Assembly: GCF_907177275.1 (NCBI RefSeq)
Contig: NZ_CAJSLV010000048.1
Location: 375,781-439,780 of the forward strand
Source of the DNA: Actinacidiphila cocklensis
GTDB taxonomy: Bacteria > Actinomycetota > Actinomycetes > Streptomycetales > Streptomycetaceae
DNA length: 64,000 nt
Reading direction: 5' to 3'
This document shows positions 37,142-45,964 of the stretch, piece by piece. Numbering within the stretch: position 1 is the stretch's first letter; every line of letters begins with the position of its first letter. The notes under the pieces are model-generated. The model searched no databases and was not told the origin of the DNA. It saw only the letters and a list, made by a program, of their open reading frames with translations. The translations under genes were made by a program, and so were the position numbers.

Positions 37142-38029
37142 TCAACTCCCGGTACTGCGGTAGGAACGGACACCGGCCCGCCAGAGCAGCCCGGACAGCG
37201 CGCAGCACACCAGGGCGACCGGCGCCCCGGCGAAGTCCACCCAGCCGGGCAGGCCCAGCGGGTCGGGCCGGCCCAGCATGCGCAGCGCGGGCAGCCAGTT
37301 GACGAAGGCCAGCGGGACCACGAAGGTGACGCCCCGCACCAGGTCGCGCGCGAACACCCCGGGCGGGTACTGCAGCAGCGTGGCACCGCCGTACGTCACG
37401 GAGTTCTGGACCTGCGCCGCGTCCCCCGCCCAGAACTGGAAGGCGCCGCCCGCGACGTAGACGGCGCAGAAGATCGCCGCGCCCACCACCAGCGTCACCG
37501 GCAGCAGCGCCACGTTCAGCACCGTCCAGTGCACGTCCACCCGCCACAGCGCCCAGCCCAGCACCAGCAGGCCCTGCACGACCCGGCCGAGCCTGCGCAG
37601 CGCGAACCGGTCGGCCGCCACCTGGGCCAGCACCGGCACCGGGCGCAGCATCAGCGTGTCCAAGGTGCCGTCGCGCACCCGCTCGCCCAGCCGGTCCATC
37701 GAGCCCATCAGCAGGTCCGCGAGCCCGAAGGAGGTGCTGGCGGTGCCGTACAGGAAGGCCACCTCGGGAAGGGAGAAGCCGCCCAGCGCCTCGACGTGCG
37801 AGAACATCAGCACGATCGTCAAGAAGTCCAGTGCGGTCGCCGCGAAGTTGCCGAACGCCGTCATCACGAACGACGCCCGGTAGGACATCGTGGACCGCAT
37901 CCACATCCGCACGACCAGCCGGTAGGCCCGCACCGACTCCGCGACCGTGCCCGGAGTGCGCTCCCCCGCCGCACCGCCCCGCGGCTCCGCCTCCACCGCC
38001 GCCTCAGCCTCAGCCGCCGCCTCAGCCAC
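37142..38029 (-). CDS. ABC-2-type exporter, permease subunit 2
   Basis: About 295 residues from GTG 38029, overlapping the upstream permease by eight bases; the start is uncertain because no ribosome site is clear, as is usual in coupled genes. An Ala/Glu-rich N-terminus precedes six hydrophobic segments (ASFVMTAFGNFAATALDFLT, VVQGLLVLGWALW, VTLVVGAAIFCAVYV and others). It contains the FWAGDAAQVQNSVTYGG motif seen in DUF990-type permeases. It forms a heterodimer with the preceding permease and is driven by the ATPase gene ten bases downstream. Confidence 0.88.
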   Translation of the reverse strand: MAEAAAEAEAAVEAEPRGGAAGERTPGTVAESVRAYRLVVRMWMRSTMSYRASFVMTAFGNFAATALDFLTIVLMFSHVEALGGFSLPEVAFLYGTASTSFGLADLLMGSMDRLGERVRDGTLDTLMLRPVPVLAQVAADRFALRRLGRVVQGLLVLGWALWRVDVHWTVLNVALLPVTLVVGAAIFCAVYVAGGAFQFWAGDAAQVQNSVTYGGATLLQYPPGVFARDLVRGVTFVVPLAFVNWLPALRMLGRPDPLGLPGWVDFAGAPVALVCCALSGLLWRAGVRSYRSTGS

Positions 38030-38825
38030 CGTGCACCACCACCCGGCGCGTCGCGAGGCCCTGCAGCAGCCGCCCCGCACCGAGCAGCGCCACCGCCCAG
38101 CCGGCCTCGAAGGCCAGCGCCAGCAGCGCGTCGGCGCCCTGCCGCTGCCCGAGCAGCACGTCGGCCGGCACCTGCAGCATCGCCGACCAGGGCAGCGCCT
38201 GCGCCACGTCGCCCAGCGCACCGGGGAACGCGTTCAGCGGCAGCAGCATCCCGGAGAAGAACAGCCCCACGATCCACGAGACCTGCACCACCCCGGCGCC
38301 GTCCAGCAGCCAGAACGCGCTGAGCCCCACCAGGAAGCGGATCGCGAAGCTCACCACTGTGCCCAGCGCGACCGCCAGTGCGAACAGCAGCCAGGTCAGC
38401 GGGGACGCCGGCAGCGCCAGGTCGAAGACCAGCGCACCGCAGGCGATCGGCAGCACCCCGCGGCCCAGCAGCTGGAAGCCGGCCCGGCCCAGGTCCGCGG
38501 CCAGCCACCAGCCCTGCAGGTCCGCCGGCCGGTAGAGGTCGACGGCGATCGCGCCGGAGTTGATCCGCCCCATCATCTCGGTCTCGAAGCCGCCGCCCAT
38601 CTGCGCCATCGCCGCCAGCAGCCCCTGCCCGACCCACACATACGTCAGCGCCTGCGCCTCGGTGTAACCGCCGAGATGCGGGCGCTGGTCCCACAGCGCG
38701 ATATAGCTGTAGGAAATGATCAGACCGAATACCGTATTCGTGAACACACCCGCCGCTGTCGCCACGCGATACGTCGCATAGCGCCGGAATCCGCGGACCA
38801 CGACGGCACCGTAGAAGCCGCCCAT
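38022..38825 (-). CDS. ABC-2-type exporter, permease subunit 1
   Basis: 267 residues from ATG 38825, with GAGAGG eight bases upstream. Six hydrophobic segments; the N-terminal part FFRRY-like MGGFYGAVVVRGFRRYATYR is followed by a periplasmic-side helix and QALTYVWVGQGLLA. The C-terminal half has WIVGLFFSGMLLPLNAFPG. It matches the COG4587 permease type that pairs with COG3694 and COG4586 proteins. It is first in the three-gene operon. The 326-bp region upstream (38826-39151) is the divergent promoter shared with the PBP gene. Confidence 0.88.
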   Translation of the reverse strand: MGGFYGAVVVRGFRRYATYRVATAAGVFTNTVFGLIISYSYIALWDQRPHLGGYTEAQALTYVWVGQGLLAAMAQMGGGFETEMMGRINSGAIAVDLYRPADLQGWWLAADLGRAGFQLLGRGVLPIACGALVFDLALPASPLTWLLFALAVALGTVVSFAIRFLVGLSAFWLLDGAGVVQVSWIVGLFFSGMLLPLNAFPGALGDVAQALPWSAMLQVPADVLLGQRQGADALLALAFEAGWAVALLGAGRLLQGLATRRVVVHGG

Positions 38826-39151
38826 TTCCACCGCCTCTCCGTATTCCCACCCCGGGGAAACCCGCCGGAACACCGCACGGACCGCCCGGCACACAAGCGG
38901 CCGAGCCTAGTGCGCGGCACGCCGCAGCCTCCACCGGTTTTCCACCCTCCGGGTGACGGCGCTGGACCGTCCGGCCTGTCACAGCCCTGCAACGGATGCG
39001 TGCCGTCCGATCCGGTCGGGCGCTCGATGCGAGAGTGTGGGAGGTGGCCATGCATGCGGCGTACGTACGCCTACGTGCCTGTCCGTGCCGATCGGCCGGT
39101 TTTTTCCGCCGCGGACCCAACCCTGGCGGCGGATGAGGAGTCCCTACAGAC

Positions 39152-41398
39152 ATGAGTGAAATGCAGTACGGGACGACCGGCGGCGGTGGGGGCGGCCGGC
39201 CTCGCAGGACCGGCTGGCGGCGGCTGCTGCCGACCTGGCGGGTGGTGACCGGCACGGTGCTGGCCGTGCTGGTGCTGCTGCTCGGCGGCTTCTTCCTGGG
39301 GTACGCCCTGGTGTCCATCCCCGACCCCAACGCGGCGGCCGTCGCGCAGAGCAACGTCTACTACTACGCCGACGGCAAGACCGAGCTGGCCCGCGACGGC
39401 GCCGTCAACCGGCAGAACGTGTCCCTGGCCGAGGTCGCCGCGACCGCCCAGCACGCGGTGCTCTCCGCGGAGGACCGCAACTTCTACCACGAGTCCGCGG
39501 TCAGCCCGAAGGCGATGCTGCGCGCCGCCTGGAACACCTCGACCGGCAAGGGCAAGCAGTCCGGTTCGACCATTACCCAGCAATATGTGAAGAACTACTA
39601 CCTGAACCAGAACCAGACCGCGACACGCAAGGTCAAGGAATTCTTCATCGCGATCAAACTCGATCGCAACGAGTCCAAGGACCAGATCCTCGAGGGCTAT
39701 CTCAACACCAGCTACTTCGGGCGCAACGCCTACGGAATCCAGGCCGCCTCCCAGGCGTATTTCGACAAGAACGCCGCCGACCTGACCACCGCCCAGGGCG
39801 CCTATCTCGCCACCCTGCTCAACGCACCCAGCGAGTACGACCTCGCCGCCCACCCGGAGAACGCCCGAGCGGCCAAGGGACGCTGGAACTACGTGCTCGA
39901 CGGGATGGTCAAGGAGGGCTGGCTCACCGCGTCCGAGCGCAACGCCACGCAGTTCCCGGCCATCGGCAAGCCCAAGCCCATCGCCAGCAAGGCCGGCCAG
40001 CGCGGCTACATCATCGAGGCGGTCAACCAGTACCTCGACGAGCACCACATCGTCGACTCCGACTCGCTGCGGCTCGGCGGCTACCGCATCGTCACCAGCA
40101 TCCAGAAGCCGAAAGAGGACGCCCTGGTCAACGCCGCCCAGGACGACATCTACGCCAAGCTCGGCAACAAGCCGGCCGACAAGTACGTACGCGCCGGCGG
40201 CGTCTCCATCGACCCCGCGACCGGCAACGTCGTCGCGCTCTACGGCGGCATCGACTACACCAAGCAGTACGTCAGCAGCGCCACCAACGCGACCTACCCC
40301 CCGGGCTCGACCTTCAAGCCGGTGGTCCTGACCGCCGCCCTGCAGCACCACTCGCAGACCCAGGACGGCGAGGACATCACCCCGACCACCGTCTACGACG
40401 GCGAGAACAAACGCCCCGTCGTCGGCCCCGACGGCCCGGTCGGCTACGCCCCGGAGAACGAGGACAACAAGACCTACGGCCGGATCAACGTCACCGAGGC
40501 CATGGACCGGTCCGTCAACTCCGTCTACGCCCAGATGGCGCAGGACGTCGGCACCAAGAAGGTCATAGACACCGCACGCGAACTGGGCATCCCCGACGAC
40601 GTCGACATCCCCACCACCCCCGCCATGGCCCTCGGCTCCTTCGGTGCCAGCCCGCTGGACATGGCGCAGGTCTACGCCACGCTCGCCGACCACGGCAAGC
40701 AGATCCCGTACACCCTCGTGCTGAAGGTCACCAAGGACGGCAACGACCTGACCCTGCCCGACCGGGAGCCCAAGCAGGCCGTGCCGCGCGAGACCGCCGA
40801 CACCGTCACCTCGGTGCTGCAGAGCGTCGTCGAAGGCCCCAAGGGCACCGCGAAGGTCGCCCGGGACTCCGGCTGGCCCTCCGCCGCCAAGACCGGCACC
40901 GCGGAGAACGACATCGCCGCCTGGTTCGCCGGCTACACCCCGAAGCTGGCCACGGTGGTCGCCGTCCTCGGCATGAACCCGGACACCGGCAAGCAGGAGC
41001 AGCTCTACCACTCCCTGAACCAGTCCAGGATCAACGGCGGCGGCCCGCCCGGCCAGGTCTGGGCCGACTACACGGCGGCCGCACTGCGCGGGGTGCCGGT
41101 CGAGGACTTCGACCTCCAGGTCACCAAGGACCTGCCGCCGCCGCCCGAGGAGAGCGACGAGCCGGCCACCGACGAGCCGACGACCACCCAGCCGCCCACC
41201 AGCGAGCCCCCGCCGAGCAGCGAACCGCCGTCCAGCCCGCCGCCGAGCACCCCGACGACGGAGCCGACCCAGCCCACGACGGAACCGACCACCAGCGAGC
41301 CGACCACCGAGCCGCCGCCGACACTCGACCCGATCGGCGGCCTCACCGGGGCCGCCACCGGCGACCCGGGCGGCCGCACGAGTCGCCGCGGCGGATGA
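39152..41398 (+). CDS. Class A penicillin-binding protein (glycosyltransferase-transpeptidase)
   Basis: 748 residues, ATG 39152 with GAGGAG upstream. Order: cytoplasmic tail, one membrane anchor (about 31-53), GT51 glycosyltransferase domain with catalytic EDRNFYHE (107-114) and GSTITQQ (138-144), transpeptidase domain with STFK (386-389), SVN (454-456) and KTGT (580-583), and a Thr/Pro/Glu low-complexity tail (650-748). All three penicillin-binding motifs are present, so it both polymerises and crosslinks peptidoglycan outside the membrane. The tail may reach through the wall. It stands alone, divergent from the ABC exporter. Confidence 0.95.
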   Translation: MSEMQYGTTGGGGGGRPRRTGWRRLLPTWRVVTGTVLAVLVLLLGGFFLGYALVSIPDPNAAAVAQSNVYYYADGKTELARDGAVNRQNVSLAEVAATAQHAVLSAEDRNFYHESAVSPKAMLRAAWNTSTGKGKQSGSTITQQYVKNYYLNQNQTATRKVKEFFIAIKLDRNESKDQILEGYLNTSYFGRNAYGIQAASQAYFDKNAADLTTAQGAYLATLLNAPSEYDLAAHPENARAAKGRWNYVLDGMVKEGWLTASERNATQFPAIGKPKPIASKAGQRGYIIEAVNQYLDEHHIVDSDSLRLGGYRIVTSIQKPKEDALVNAAQDDIYAKLGNKPADKYVRAGGVSIDPATGNVVALYGGIDYTKQYVSSATNATYPPGSTFKPVVLTAALQHHSQTQDGEDITPTTVYDGENKRPVVGPDGPVGYAPENEDNKTYGRINVTEAMDRSVNSVYAQMAQDVGTKKVIDTARELGIPDDVDIPTTPAMALGSFGASPLDMAQVYATLADHGKQIPYTLVLKVTKDGNDLTLPDREPKQAVPRETADTVTSVLQSVVEGPKGTAKVARDSGWPSAAKTGTAENDIAAWFAGYTPKLATVVAVLGMNPDTGKQEQLYHSLNQSRINGGGPPGQVWADYTAAALRGVPVEDFDLQVTKDLPPPPEESDEPATDEPTTTQPPTSEPPPSSEPPSSPPPSTPTTEPTQPTTEPTTSEPTTEPPPTLDPIGGLTGAATGDPGGRTSRRGG

Positions 41399-41459
41399 CC
41401 GGGACGGGCGCCGCTGCCGGAGGGCCGCAGGCTCAGAGGTGTCAGAGGTGTCAGAGGTA

Positions 41460-41801
41460 TCAGAGGTAGAGGCCGGTGGAGTCGTCGGAGCCCTTGAGGC
41501 GCTCGGAGGCGACCGCGTGCAGATCGCGTTCCCGCATCAGCACGTACGCCACCCCCCGCACCTCCACCTCGGCGCGGTCCTCCGGGTCGTACAGCACCCG
41601 GTCGCCGACCTCCACGGTCCGCACGCTCTGCCCCACCGCGACGACCTCGGCCCACGCCAGCCGCCGCCCCACGGCGGCGGTCGCCGGGATCAGGATGCCG
41701 CCGCCGCTGCGGCGCTCGCCCTCGCCGGCCTCGTGCCGCACCAGGACGCGGTCGTGCAGCATCCGGATGGGCAGCTTGTCGTGCTCACTGTTCGAACTCA
41801 C
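41460..41801 (-). CDS. GroES-like co-chaperonin family protein
   Basis: 113 residues from GTG 41801, ten bases after the DUF3618 gene. A Cpn10 fold is visible in PIRMLHDRVLVRHE, RRSGGGILIPATA, WAEVVAVGQSVRTVEVGDRVLYDPEDRAEVE and the closing YVLMRERDLHAVA. It is not next to groEL and its sequence is diverged from housekeeping GroES, so it is an extra GroES paralogue of unclear partner. Four tandem TCAGAGGTG units lie just past its stop (41430-41470). Confidence 0.88.
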   Translation of the reverse strand: MSSNSEHDKLPIRMLHDRVLVRHEAGEGERRSGGGILIPATAAVGRRLAWAEVVAVGQSVRTVEVGDRVLYDPEDRAEVEVRGVAYVLMRERDLHAVASERLKGSDDSTGLYL

Positions 41802-41811
41802 GCGCACGACG

Positions 41812-42138
41812 TTACCGGCGGCGCCGCCGGACCGAGAGACTGGCCACCGCTGCGACGATCGCGACCGTGGCGAGCGCGGCCGGCACGATGCGCTCGGGTC
41901 GCGGGGAGCCGTCGTCGCCGACGAACTGCGACCTGGCCCGGCCCACCGCACGGTTCACCGCGACGTAGGCCTGCCCGACCGTGCGGTCCACCGCGGAGAC
42001 GGCCTTGGCCTTCGCGTCCCGCGCGATCGTCGCCGGATGCACCCGGACCGCCAGCTCGTCCAGCGTCTCCGCGAGGCCCTGCCGCCTGCGGGCAATCTCC
42101 GCCTCGATCTGAGCGGGCGTCCTGACGTCGTCCGGCAC
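41812..42138 (-). CDS. DUF3618 membrane protein
   Basis: 108 residues, GTG 42138 after GGAGGAGA. The DUF3618 signature is TPAQIEAEIARRRQGLAETL with DELAVRVHP, followed by helical segments and a C-terminal membrane helix (IVPAALATVAIVAAVASLSV) with an Arg-rich end. Actinobacterial and of unknown function, often beside phage-holin-like or envelope proteins. Here it forms a pair with the GroES-like gene. Confidence 0.9.
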   Translation of the reverse strand: MPDDVRTPAQIEAEIARRRQGLAETLDELAVRVHPATIARDAKAKAVSAVDRTVGQAYVAVNRAVGRARSQFVGDDGSPRPERIVPAALATVAIVAAVASLSVRRRRR

Positions 42139-42239
42139 CGCGTCTCCTCCATCGCCTGATTAGGTAGCGTTCGGACAGTCTGTCAGTACGACGCGGCCCG
42201 CGCCTCGTCGGCACCCCCGTTTGACTGAGGAGCTTTCCC

Positions 42240-42707
42240 ATGGCCGAGCGCCTGTCACCCGGCGACCCCGCCCCCGACTTCACCCTCCTGGACGCCGACG
42301 GCAAGGAGGTCTCCCTCGCCGACCGCCGCGGCCGCAAGGTCATCGTCTACTTCTACCCCGCCGCGATGACCCCCGGCTGCACCAAGGAGGCCTGCGACTT
42401 CACCGACAACCTCGACCAGCTGGCCACCGCCGGCTACGACGTCCTGGGCATCTCCCCCGACCTCCCGGAGAAGCTCGCCAAGTTCCGCACCAAGGAATCC
42501 CTCCGCGTCACCCTCCTGTCCGACCCCGACCGCGCCACCCTCACCGCCTACGCGGCCTTCGGCGAGAAGATGAACTACGGCAAGAAGATGATGGGCGTGA
42601 TCCGCTCCACGATCGTCGTCGACGAACAGGGCAACGTCGAACACGCCTTCTACAACGTCCGCGCCACCGGCCACGTGGCCAAACTCCTCCGCGACCTGAA
42701 GGTCTGA
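42240..42707 (+). CDS. bcp: Bcp/PrxQ-type thioredoxin-dependent peroxiredoxin
   Basis: 155 residues, ATG 42240 with TGAGGAG upstream. The peroxidatic cysteine is C47 in MTPGCTKEACDF and the resolving cysteine C52 lies five residues later, the PrxQ alpha arrangement. The conserved IVYFYPAAMTPGC and IRSTIVVDEQGNV segments are present. It reduces H2O2 and alkyl hydroperoxides with thioredoxin in the cytoplasm. Monocistronic, divergent from the DUF3618 gene. Confidence 0.94.
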   Translation: MAERLSPGDPAPDFTLLDADGKEVSLADRRGRKVIVYFYPAAMTPGCTKEACDFTDNLDQLATAGYDVLGISPDLPEKLAKFRTKESLRVTLLSDPDRATLTAYAAFGEKMNYGKKMMGVIRSTIVVDEQGNVEHAFYNVRATGHVAKLLRDLKV

Positions 42708-42783
42708 CCCCCGCAACCGGCCCGGCCGAGCGTCGTTACTCCGTACGAAGGTGCGAACAGGTGCCCGAGGAGCGGAGGACGGC

Positions 42784-43413
42784 ATGCCGGCGAGCCCGTA
42801 CACGAAGGAACGGCTGTCAGAGGCGGTCGCGTCGTCACGGACCCTGTCCGAGGCCATGGTCAAGCTCGGAGTCGACCCGAAGAACGCATCGCGGCGCAAG
42901 TACCTGCGCAGTCGCCTGAGAGCACTGCAGATAGGCACCTCGCACCTCGAACGGGAAGGCACACGCTGGAGCCGGGACGATCTGGCGGCAGCCGTCTCGG
43001 CTTCCACGTCCATGTACGGGGTCCTGCGGTTCCTGGGGCTCGACGCGGTGGGCGGTCAGCACACGCACATCAGCCGCCGGGTGCGCGCGCTGGGCATCAG
43101 CACCGCGCACTTCACGGCGTCACACCGCGTACCAGGGGGCGTGCGGAAGCGCGCGGCTGAAGTGCTCGTGGAGTTGAACCCCCACCGGAGCAGGCGCGTT
43201 CCCGGCGCGCAGCTCAAGCGGGCGTTGCGGGACGCCGGCGTCCGCGAGCGGTGCGCCCTGTGCGGCATGGAACCGTACTGGCAGGGGCGTGCACTTGCCC
43301 TGGAGGTCGACCACGTGGACGGCGACTGGCGCAACAACCGCCGGGAGAATCTGCGCCTGCTCTGCCCCAACTGCCACTCCACGACCGACACCTACCGCGG
43401 GCGGCGTCGATGA
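42784..43413 (+). CDS. HNH endonuclease, first of a tandem pair
   Basis: 209 residues from ATG 42784, with GGAGGACGGC before it. Two N-terminal copies of a helical module (about 5-55 and 60-110), each running from Y/W-S/T-x-E/D-x-L-x-x-AV to LRALxIGTSHL or VRALGISTAHF, look like DNA-binding HTH units. The HNH domain (145-209) has CALCG, LEVDHVDGDWRNNRREN and LCPNCHS, so the metal-binding histidines and the zinc cysteines are intact. Such modular HNH enzymes occur in phages and mobile DNA. Its target is unknown. It is translationally coupled to the next gene. Confidence 0.88.
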   Translation: MPASPYTKERLSEAVASSRTLSEAMVKLGVDPKNASRRKYLRSRLRALQIGTSHLEREGTRWSRDDLAAAVSASTSMYGVLRFLGLDAVGGQHTHISRRVRALGISTAHFTASHRVPGGVRKRAAEVLVELNPHRSRRVPGAQLKRALRDAGVRERCALCGMEPYWQGRALALEVDHVDGDWRNNRRENLRLLCPNCHSTTDTYRGRRR

Positions 43414-43925
43414 GCGGCAACGTAGCGCGCCTCCCTCCGCCGGGCCGCCGTCCGCCACCGGACGACGCGCAGGTGCGCGAGGCCGTCGCCGCTTCGGTGT
43501 CGATCGCCGAGACCCTGCGCCGCCTCGGCCGACCGGACAACAGCCGTCTGCGTGCGCAGCTGCGCGGCTGGATTGCCGGGGCAGGGGCGGACACCTCGCA
43601 CTTCCTCGGCCAAGGTCATCAGCGCGGCAGAGCAGGGACCGCTCCGGTGCGGCCCGCTGCCGATGTGCTGGTGAAGCACCACCGGACGGGCCGCACGCGG
43701 ACGGCGGTGCTGCGCCGCTGCATGCGCCTCATGGGCATCGCCGAGCTGTGCGCCGTGTGCGGCACGGGGCCGATGTGGCAGGGTCGGCCGATGGTCCTGG
43801 AGATCGACCACGTCAACGGCGATCGGGATGACGACCGGCTGTCGAACCTCCGGTTTCTGTGTCCCAACTGCCACGCTGTGACGGGCACCTGGTGCCGCGC
43901 CCCGCGACGCCGGCCGGCAGGTTAA
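43410..43925 (+). CDS. HNH endonuclease, second of a tandem pair
   Basis: 171 residues, ATG 43410 overlapping the previous stop as ATGA. It is a paralogue of the first HNH protein with only one N-terminal HTH-like module (about 15-65, ending GADTSHF). The HNH part has CAVCG, LEIDHVNGDRDDDRLSN and LCPNCHA, all key residues intact. The pair is about 50 bp from tRNA-Leu. Two coupled endonucleases next to a tRNA suggest mobile origin or a restriction-like role, but no integrase or methylase is present. Confidence 0.88.
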   Translation: MSGNVARLPPPGRRPPPDDAQVREAVAASVSIAETLRRLGRPDNSRLRAQLRGWIAGAGADTSHFLGQGHQRGRAGTAPVRPAADVLVKHHRTGRTRTAVLRRCMRLMGIAELCAVCGTGPMWQGRPMVLEIDHVNGDRDDDRLSNLRFLCPNCHAVTGTWCRAPRRRPAG

Positions 43926-43972
43926 TCGGAGCGCCCATGAAGAGGGCACCGGTACGATGGCGCTTGCGACCA

Positions 43973-44056
43973 GCGGCGGTGGCGCAGTGGCGACGCAGCA
44001 GACTTAGGATCTGTGGCCCTTGATCGGGCTTGAGGGTTCGAATCCCTTCCGCCGCA
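43973..44056 (+). tRNA. tRNA-Leu (anticodon TAG)
   Basis: Class II tRNA with a long variable arm: 7-bp acceptor GCGGCGG/CCGCCGC, anticodon loop CTTAGGA giving TAG, variable arm near TGGCCCTTGATCGGGCT, T-loop GGTTCGAATCC, discriminator A; no encoded CCA. A TACGAT box at 43953-43958 may be its -10. A terminator hairpin follows. Confidence 0.95.
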
Positions 44057-44059
44057 CCA

Positions 44060-44098
44060 CGAAGGCCCGCGTTTCCATGGTGGAACGGCGGGCCTTCG
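44060..44098. terminator. Terminator after tRNA-Leu
   Basis: An 11-bp stem CGAAGGCCCGC / GCGGGCCTTCG (44060-44070, 44088-44098), with a further small stem (GTTTCC/GGAAC) in the loop. It separates tRNA-Leu from the convergent rdgB gene and probably serves both. Confidence 0.8.
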
Positions 44099-44104
44099 GT
44101 GTTC

Positions 44105-44710
44105 TCAGCCGAGGAGCTCGGCCACGCTCGGGGCCAGGGCGCGGAAGGCCTTGCCGCGGTGGCTGATGGCGTTCTTTTCCGCCGGGGACAGCTCGGCGCA
44201 GGTGCGGGTGTCGCCGTCGGGCTGGAGGATCGGGTCGTAGCCGAAGCCGCCGGTGCCGGCGGGGGTGTGGCGCAGGGTGCCGGTGAGGCGGCCCTCGGCG
44301 ACGCGGCTGGTGCCGTCGGGGAGGGCCAGGGCGGCGGCGCAGGCGAAGTGGGCGCTGCGGTGGGGCGCGTCGATGTCGCCGAGTTGGGCGAGGAGCAGGG
44401 CGAGGTTGGCGGCGTCGTCGCCGTGGCGTCCGGCCCAGCGGGCGGAGAAGATGCCGGGGGCGCCGCCGAGGACGTCCACGCACAGGCCCGAGTCGTCGGC
44501 GACGGCGGGCAGCCCGGTGGCCTCGGCGAGGGTGCGCGCCTTGAGCAGGGCGTTCTCGGCGAAGGTGACGCCGGTCTCCTTGACGTCGGGGATGTCCGGG
44601 TAGGCGTCGGCTCCGACGAGGTCGACGTCGAGTCCGGTGCCGATGAGGATCGCCCTGAGTTCGATGACCTTGTGGGCGTTGCGGGTGGCGAGTACGAGGC
44701 GGCGGGTCAT
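44105..44710 (-). CDS. rdgB: RdgB/HAM1 non-canonical purine NTP pyrophosphatase
   Basis: 201 residues from ATG 44710. The Maf/HAM1 signature TRRLVLATRNAHKVIEL (SxNxxK-like phosphate site), TFAENALLKA, ADDSGLCVDVLGGAPGIFSARW and GYDPIL are all present. The enzyme hydrolyses dITP, ITP and XTP to monophosphates to keep deaminated purines out of DNA. It is in a reverse-strand series with a lipoprotein gene and rph; linkage of rdgB and rph is common in actinomycetes. Confidence 0.95.
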   Translation of the reverse strand: MTRRLVLATRNAHKVIELRAILIGTGLDVDLVGADAYPDIPDVKETGVTFAENALLKARTLAEATGLPAVADDSGLCVDVLGGAPGIFSARWAGRHGDDAANLALLLAQLGDIDAPHRSAHFACAAALALPDGTSRVAEGRLTGTLRHTPAGTGGFGYDPILQPDGDTRTCAELSPAEKNAISHRGKAFRALAPSVAELLG

Positions 44711-44726
44711 GGGGCAATTATCCCGG

Positions 44727-45119
44727 TCAGCCCGGGGTGCAGACGTCGGTGAGGTGGCCGGCGGCCTTGCTGACGGGCTTGAGGTCGGGGGTGTCGCCGT
44801 TCTGGGCGGAGGTGCGGGCGTTGCGCACGGCGGTGTCGAGGTCGGAGACGGCGGAGCTGACGTCGGAGTCGTCGGTGCGGTCGCCGAGTTTCTTCAGGTC
44901 GGCCTGCACCTTGTCCAGTGCGGTGACGGTGGCGTGCCGCCTGCTGGGGTCGGAGACCTGGCCGATGTTGGTGGCGGTGCTCTGCAGGTCCTGGATGTCG
45001 CCGGCGACGGTGGTGGCGGTCCTGGCGCAGTCCAGGGCGCGGTCGACGCCGGCGCAGGCCGTGAGGGCGGTGGTGGCGACCAGGACGGCGGTGCAGGCGG
45101 CGACGGTACGGGCGCGCAT
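44727..45119 (-). CDS. Small putative lipoprotein
   Basis: 130 residues from ATG 45119, with GGGGAGGGGA upstream. A short signal sequence (MRARTVAACTAVLVATTA) ends in the lipobox LTAC, so Cys22 is probably lipidated. The mature part is helical with two further cysteines (DCARTAT, VCTPG) and DLDTAVRNAR; no family is recognised. It lies between rph and rdgB on the same strand. Confidence 0.82.
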   Translation of the reverse strand: MRARTVAACTAVLVATTALTACAGVDRALDCARTATTVAGDIQDLQSTATNIGQVSDPSRRHATVTALDKVQADLKKLGDRTDDSDVSSAVSDLDTAVRNARTSAQNGDTPDLKPVSKAAGHLTDVCTPG

Positions 45120-45229
45120 GAGGGTCCCCTCCCCTGCTCGGGCACCCGGCGGCTTGCCGCGTGCATCTGTACACACGCGGCGGCCGCCGCCGGGGTTGCC
45201 CGGGCGGGGCGTGAACGGGCCTGGGCGGG

Positions 45230-45964
45230 TCAGGCCTCGGTCGCGGCCAGGGCGGCCTGCTGGGCCGCGGTGAGTTCGGTGCAGCCGTTGACGGCGAGTG
45301 CGAGCAGGGCGTCGAGTTCGGCGCGGTCGAAGGGCTGGCCTTCCGCGGTGCCCTGGACCTCGACGAAGCGGCCGTCGCCGGTGCAGACGACGTTCATGTC
45401 GGTCTCGGCCTTGACGTCTTCTTCGTAGGCGAGGTCGAGCAGCGGTACGCCGCCGACGATGCCGACGCTGACGGCGGCGACCGTGCCGGTCAGGGGGCGG
45501 GACTTGGCCTTGATGAAGTGGTTGTGCTGCATCCAGGTGACGGCGTCGGCGAGGGCGACGTACGCGCCGGTGATCGCGGCGGTGCGGGTGCCGCCGTCGG
45601 CCTGGAGGACGTCGCAGTCCAGGACGACGGTGTTCTCGCCGAGGGCCTTGTAGTCGATGACGGCGCGCAGGGAGCGGCCGATGAGGCGGGAGATCTCGTG
45701 GGTGCGGCCGCCGATCTTGCCGCGGACGGACTCGCGGTCGCCGCGGGTGTTGGTGGCGCGCGGCAGCATCGCGTACTCGGCGGTGACCCACCCTTCGCCG
45801 CTGCCCTTGCGCCAGCGGGGGACGCCCTGGGTGGCGCTGGCGGTGCACAGCACCTTGGTGTCGCCGAACGACACCAGGACGGAGCCTTCCGCGTGCTTGC
45901 TCCAGCTGCGCTCGATGGTGACGGGGCGAAGCTGATCCGGCCTACGGCCGTCAAATCGTGACAT
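45230..45964 (-). CDS. rph: Ribonuclease PH
   Basis: 244 residues from ATG 45964 ([15 protein letters not shown]). The canonical RNase PH core is present: [57 protein letters not shown] and [14 protein letters not shown]. The phosphorolytic exonuclease trims tRNA 3' ends. The operon runs rph, lipoprotein, rdgB. The 523-bp gap upstream is a repetitive region; promoters in it were not clear. Confidence 0.96.
   Translation of the reverse strand: MSRFDGRRPDQLRPVTIERSWSKHAEGSVLVSFGDTKVLCTASATQGVPRWRKGSGEGWVTAEYAMLPRATNTRGDRESVRGKIGGRTHEISRLIGRSLRAVIDYKALGENTVVLDCDVLQADGGTRTAAITGAYVALADAVTWMQHNHFIKAKSRPLTGTVAAVSVGIVGGVPLLDLAYEEDVKAETDMNVVCTGDGRFVEVQGTAEGQPFDRAELDALLALAVNGCTELTAAQQAALAATEA

Noticed and set aside
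42784..43925. Prophage remnant
   Set aside because: Only HNH genes are present; no integrase, terminase, capsid gene or attachment repeat was found.
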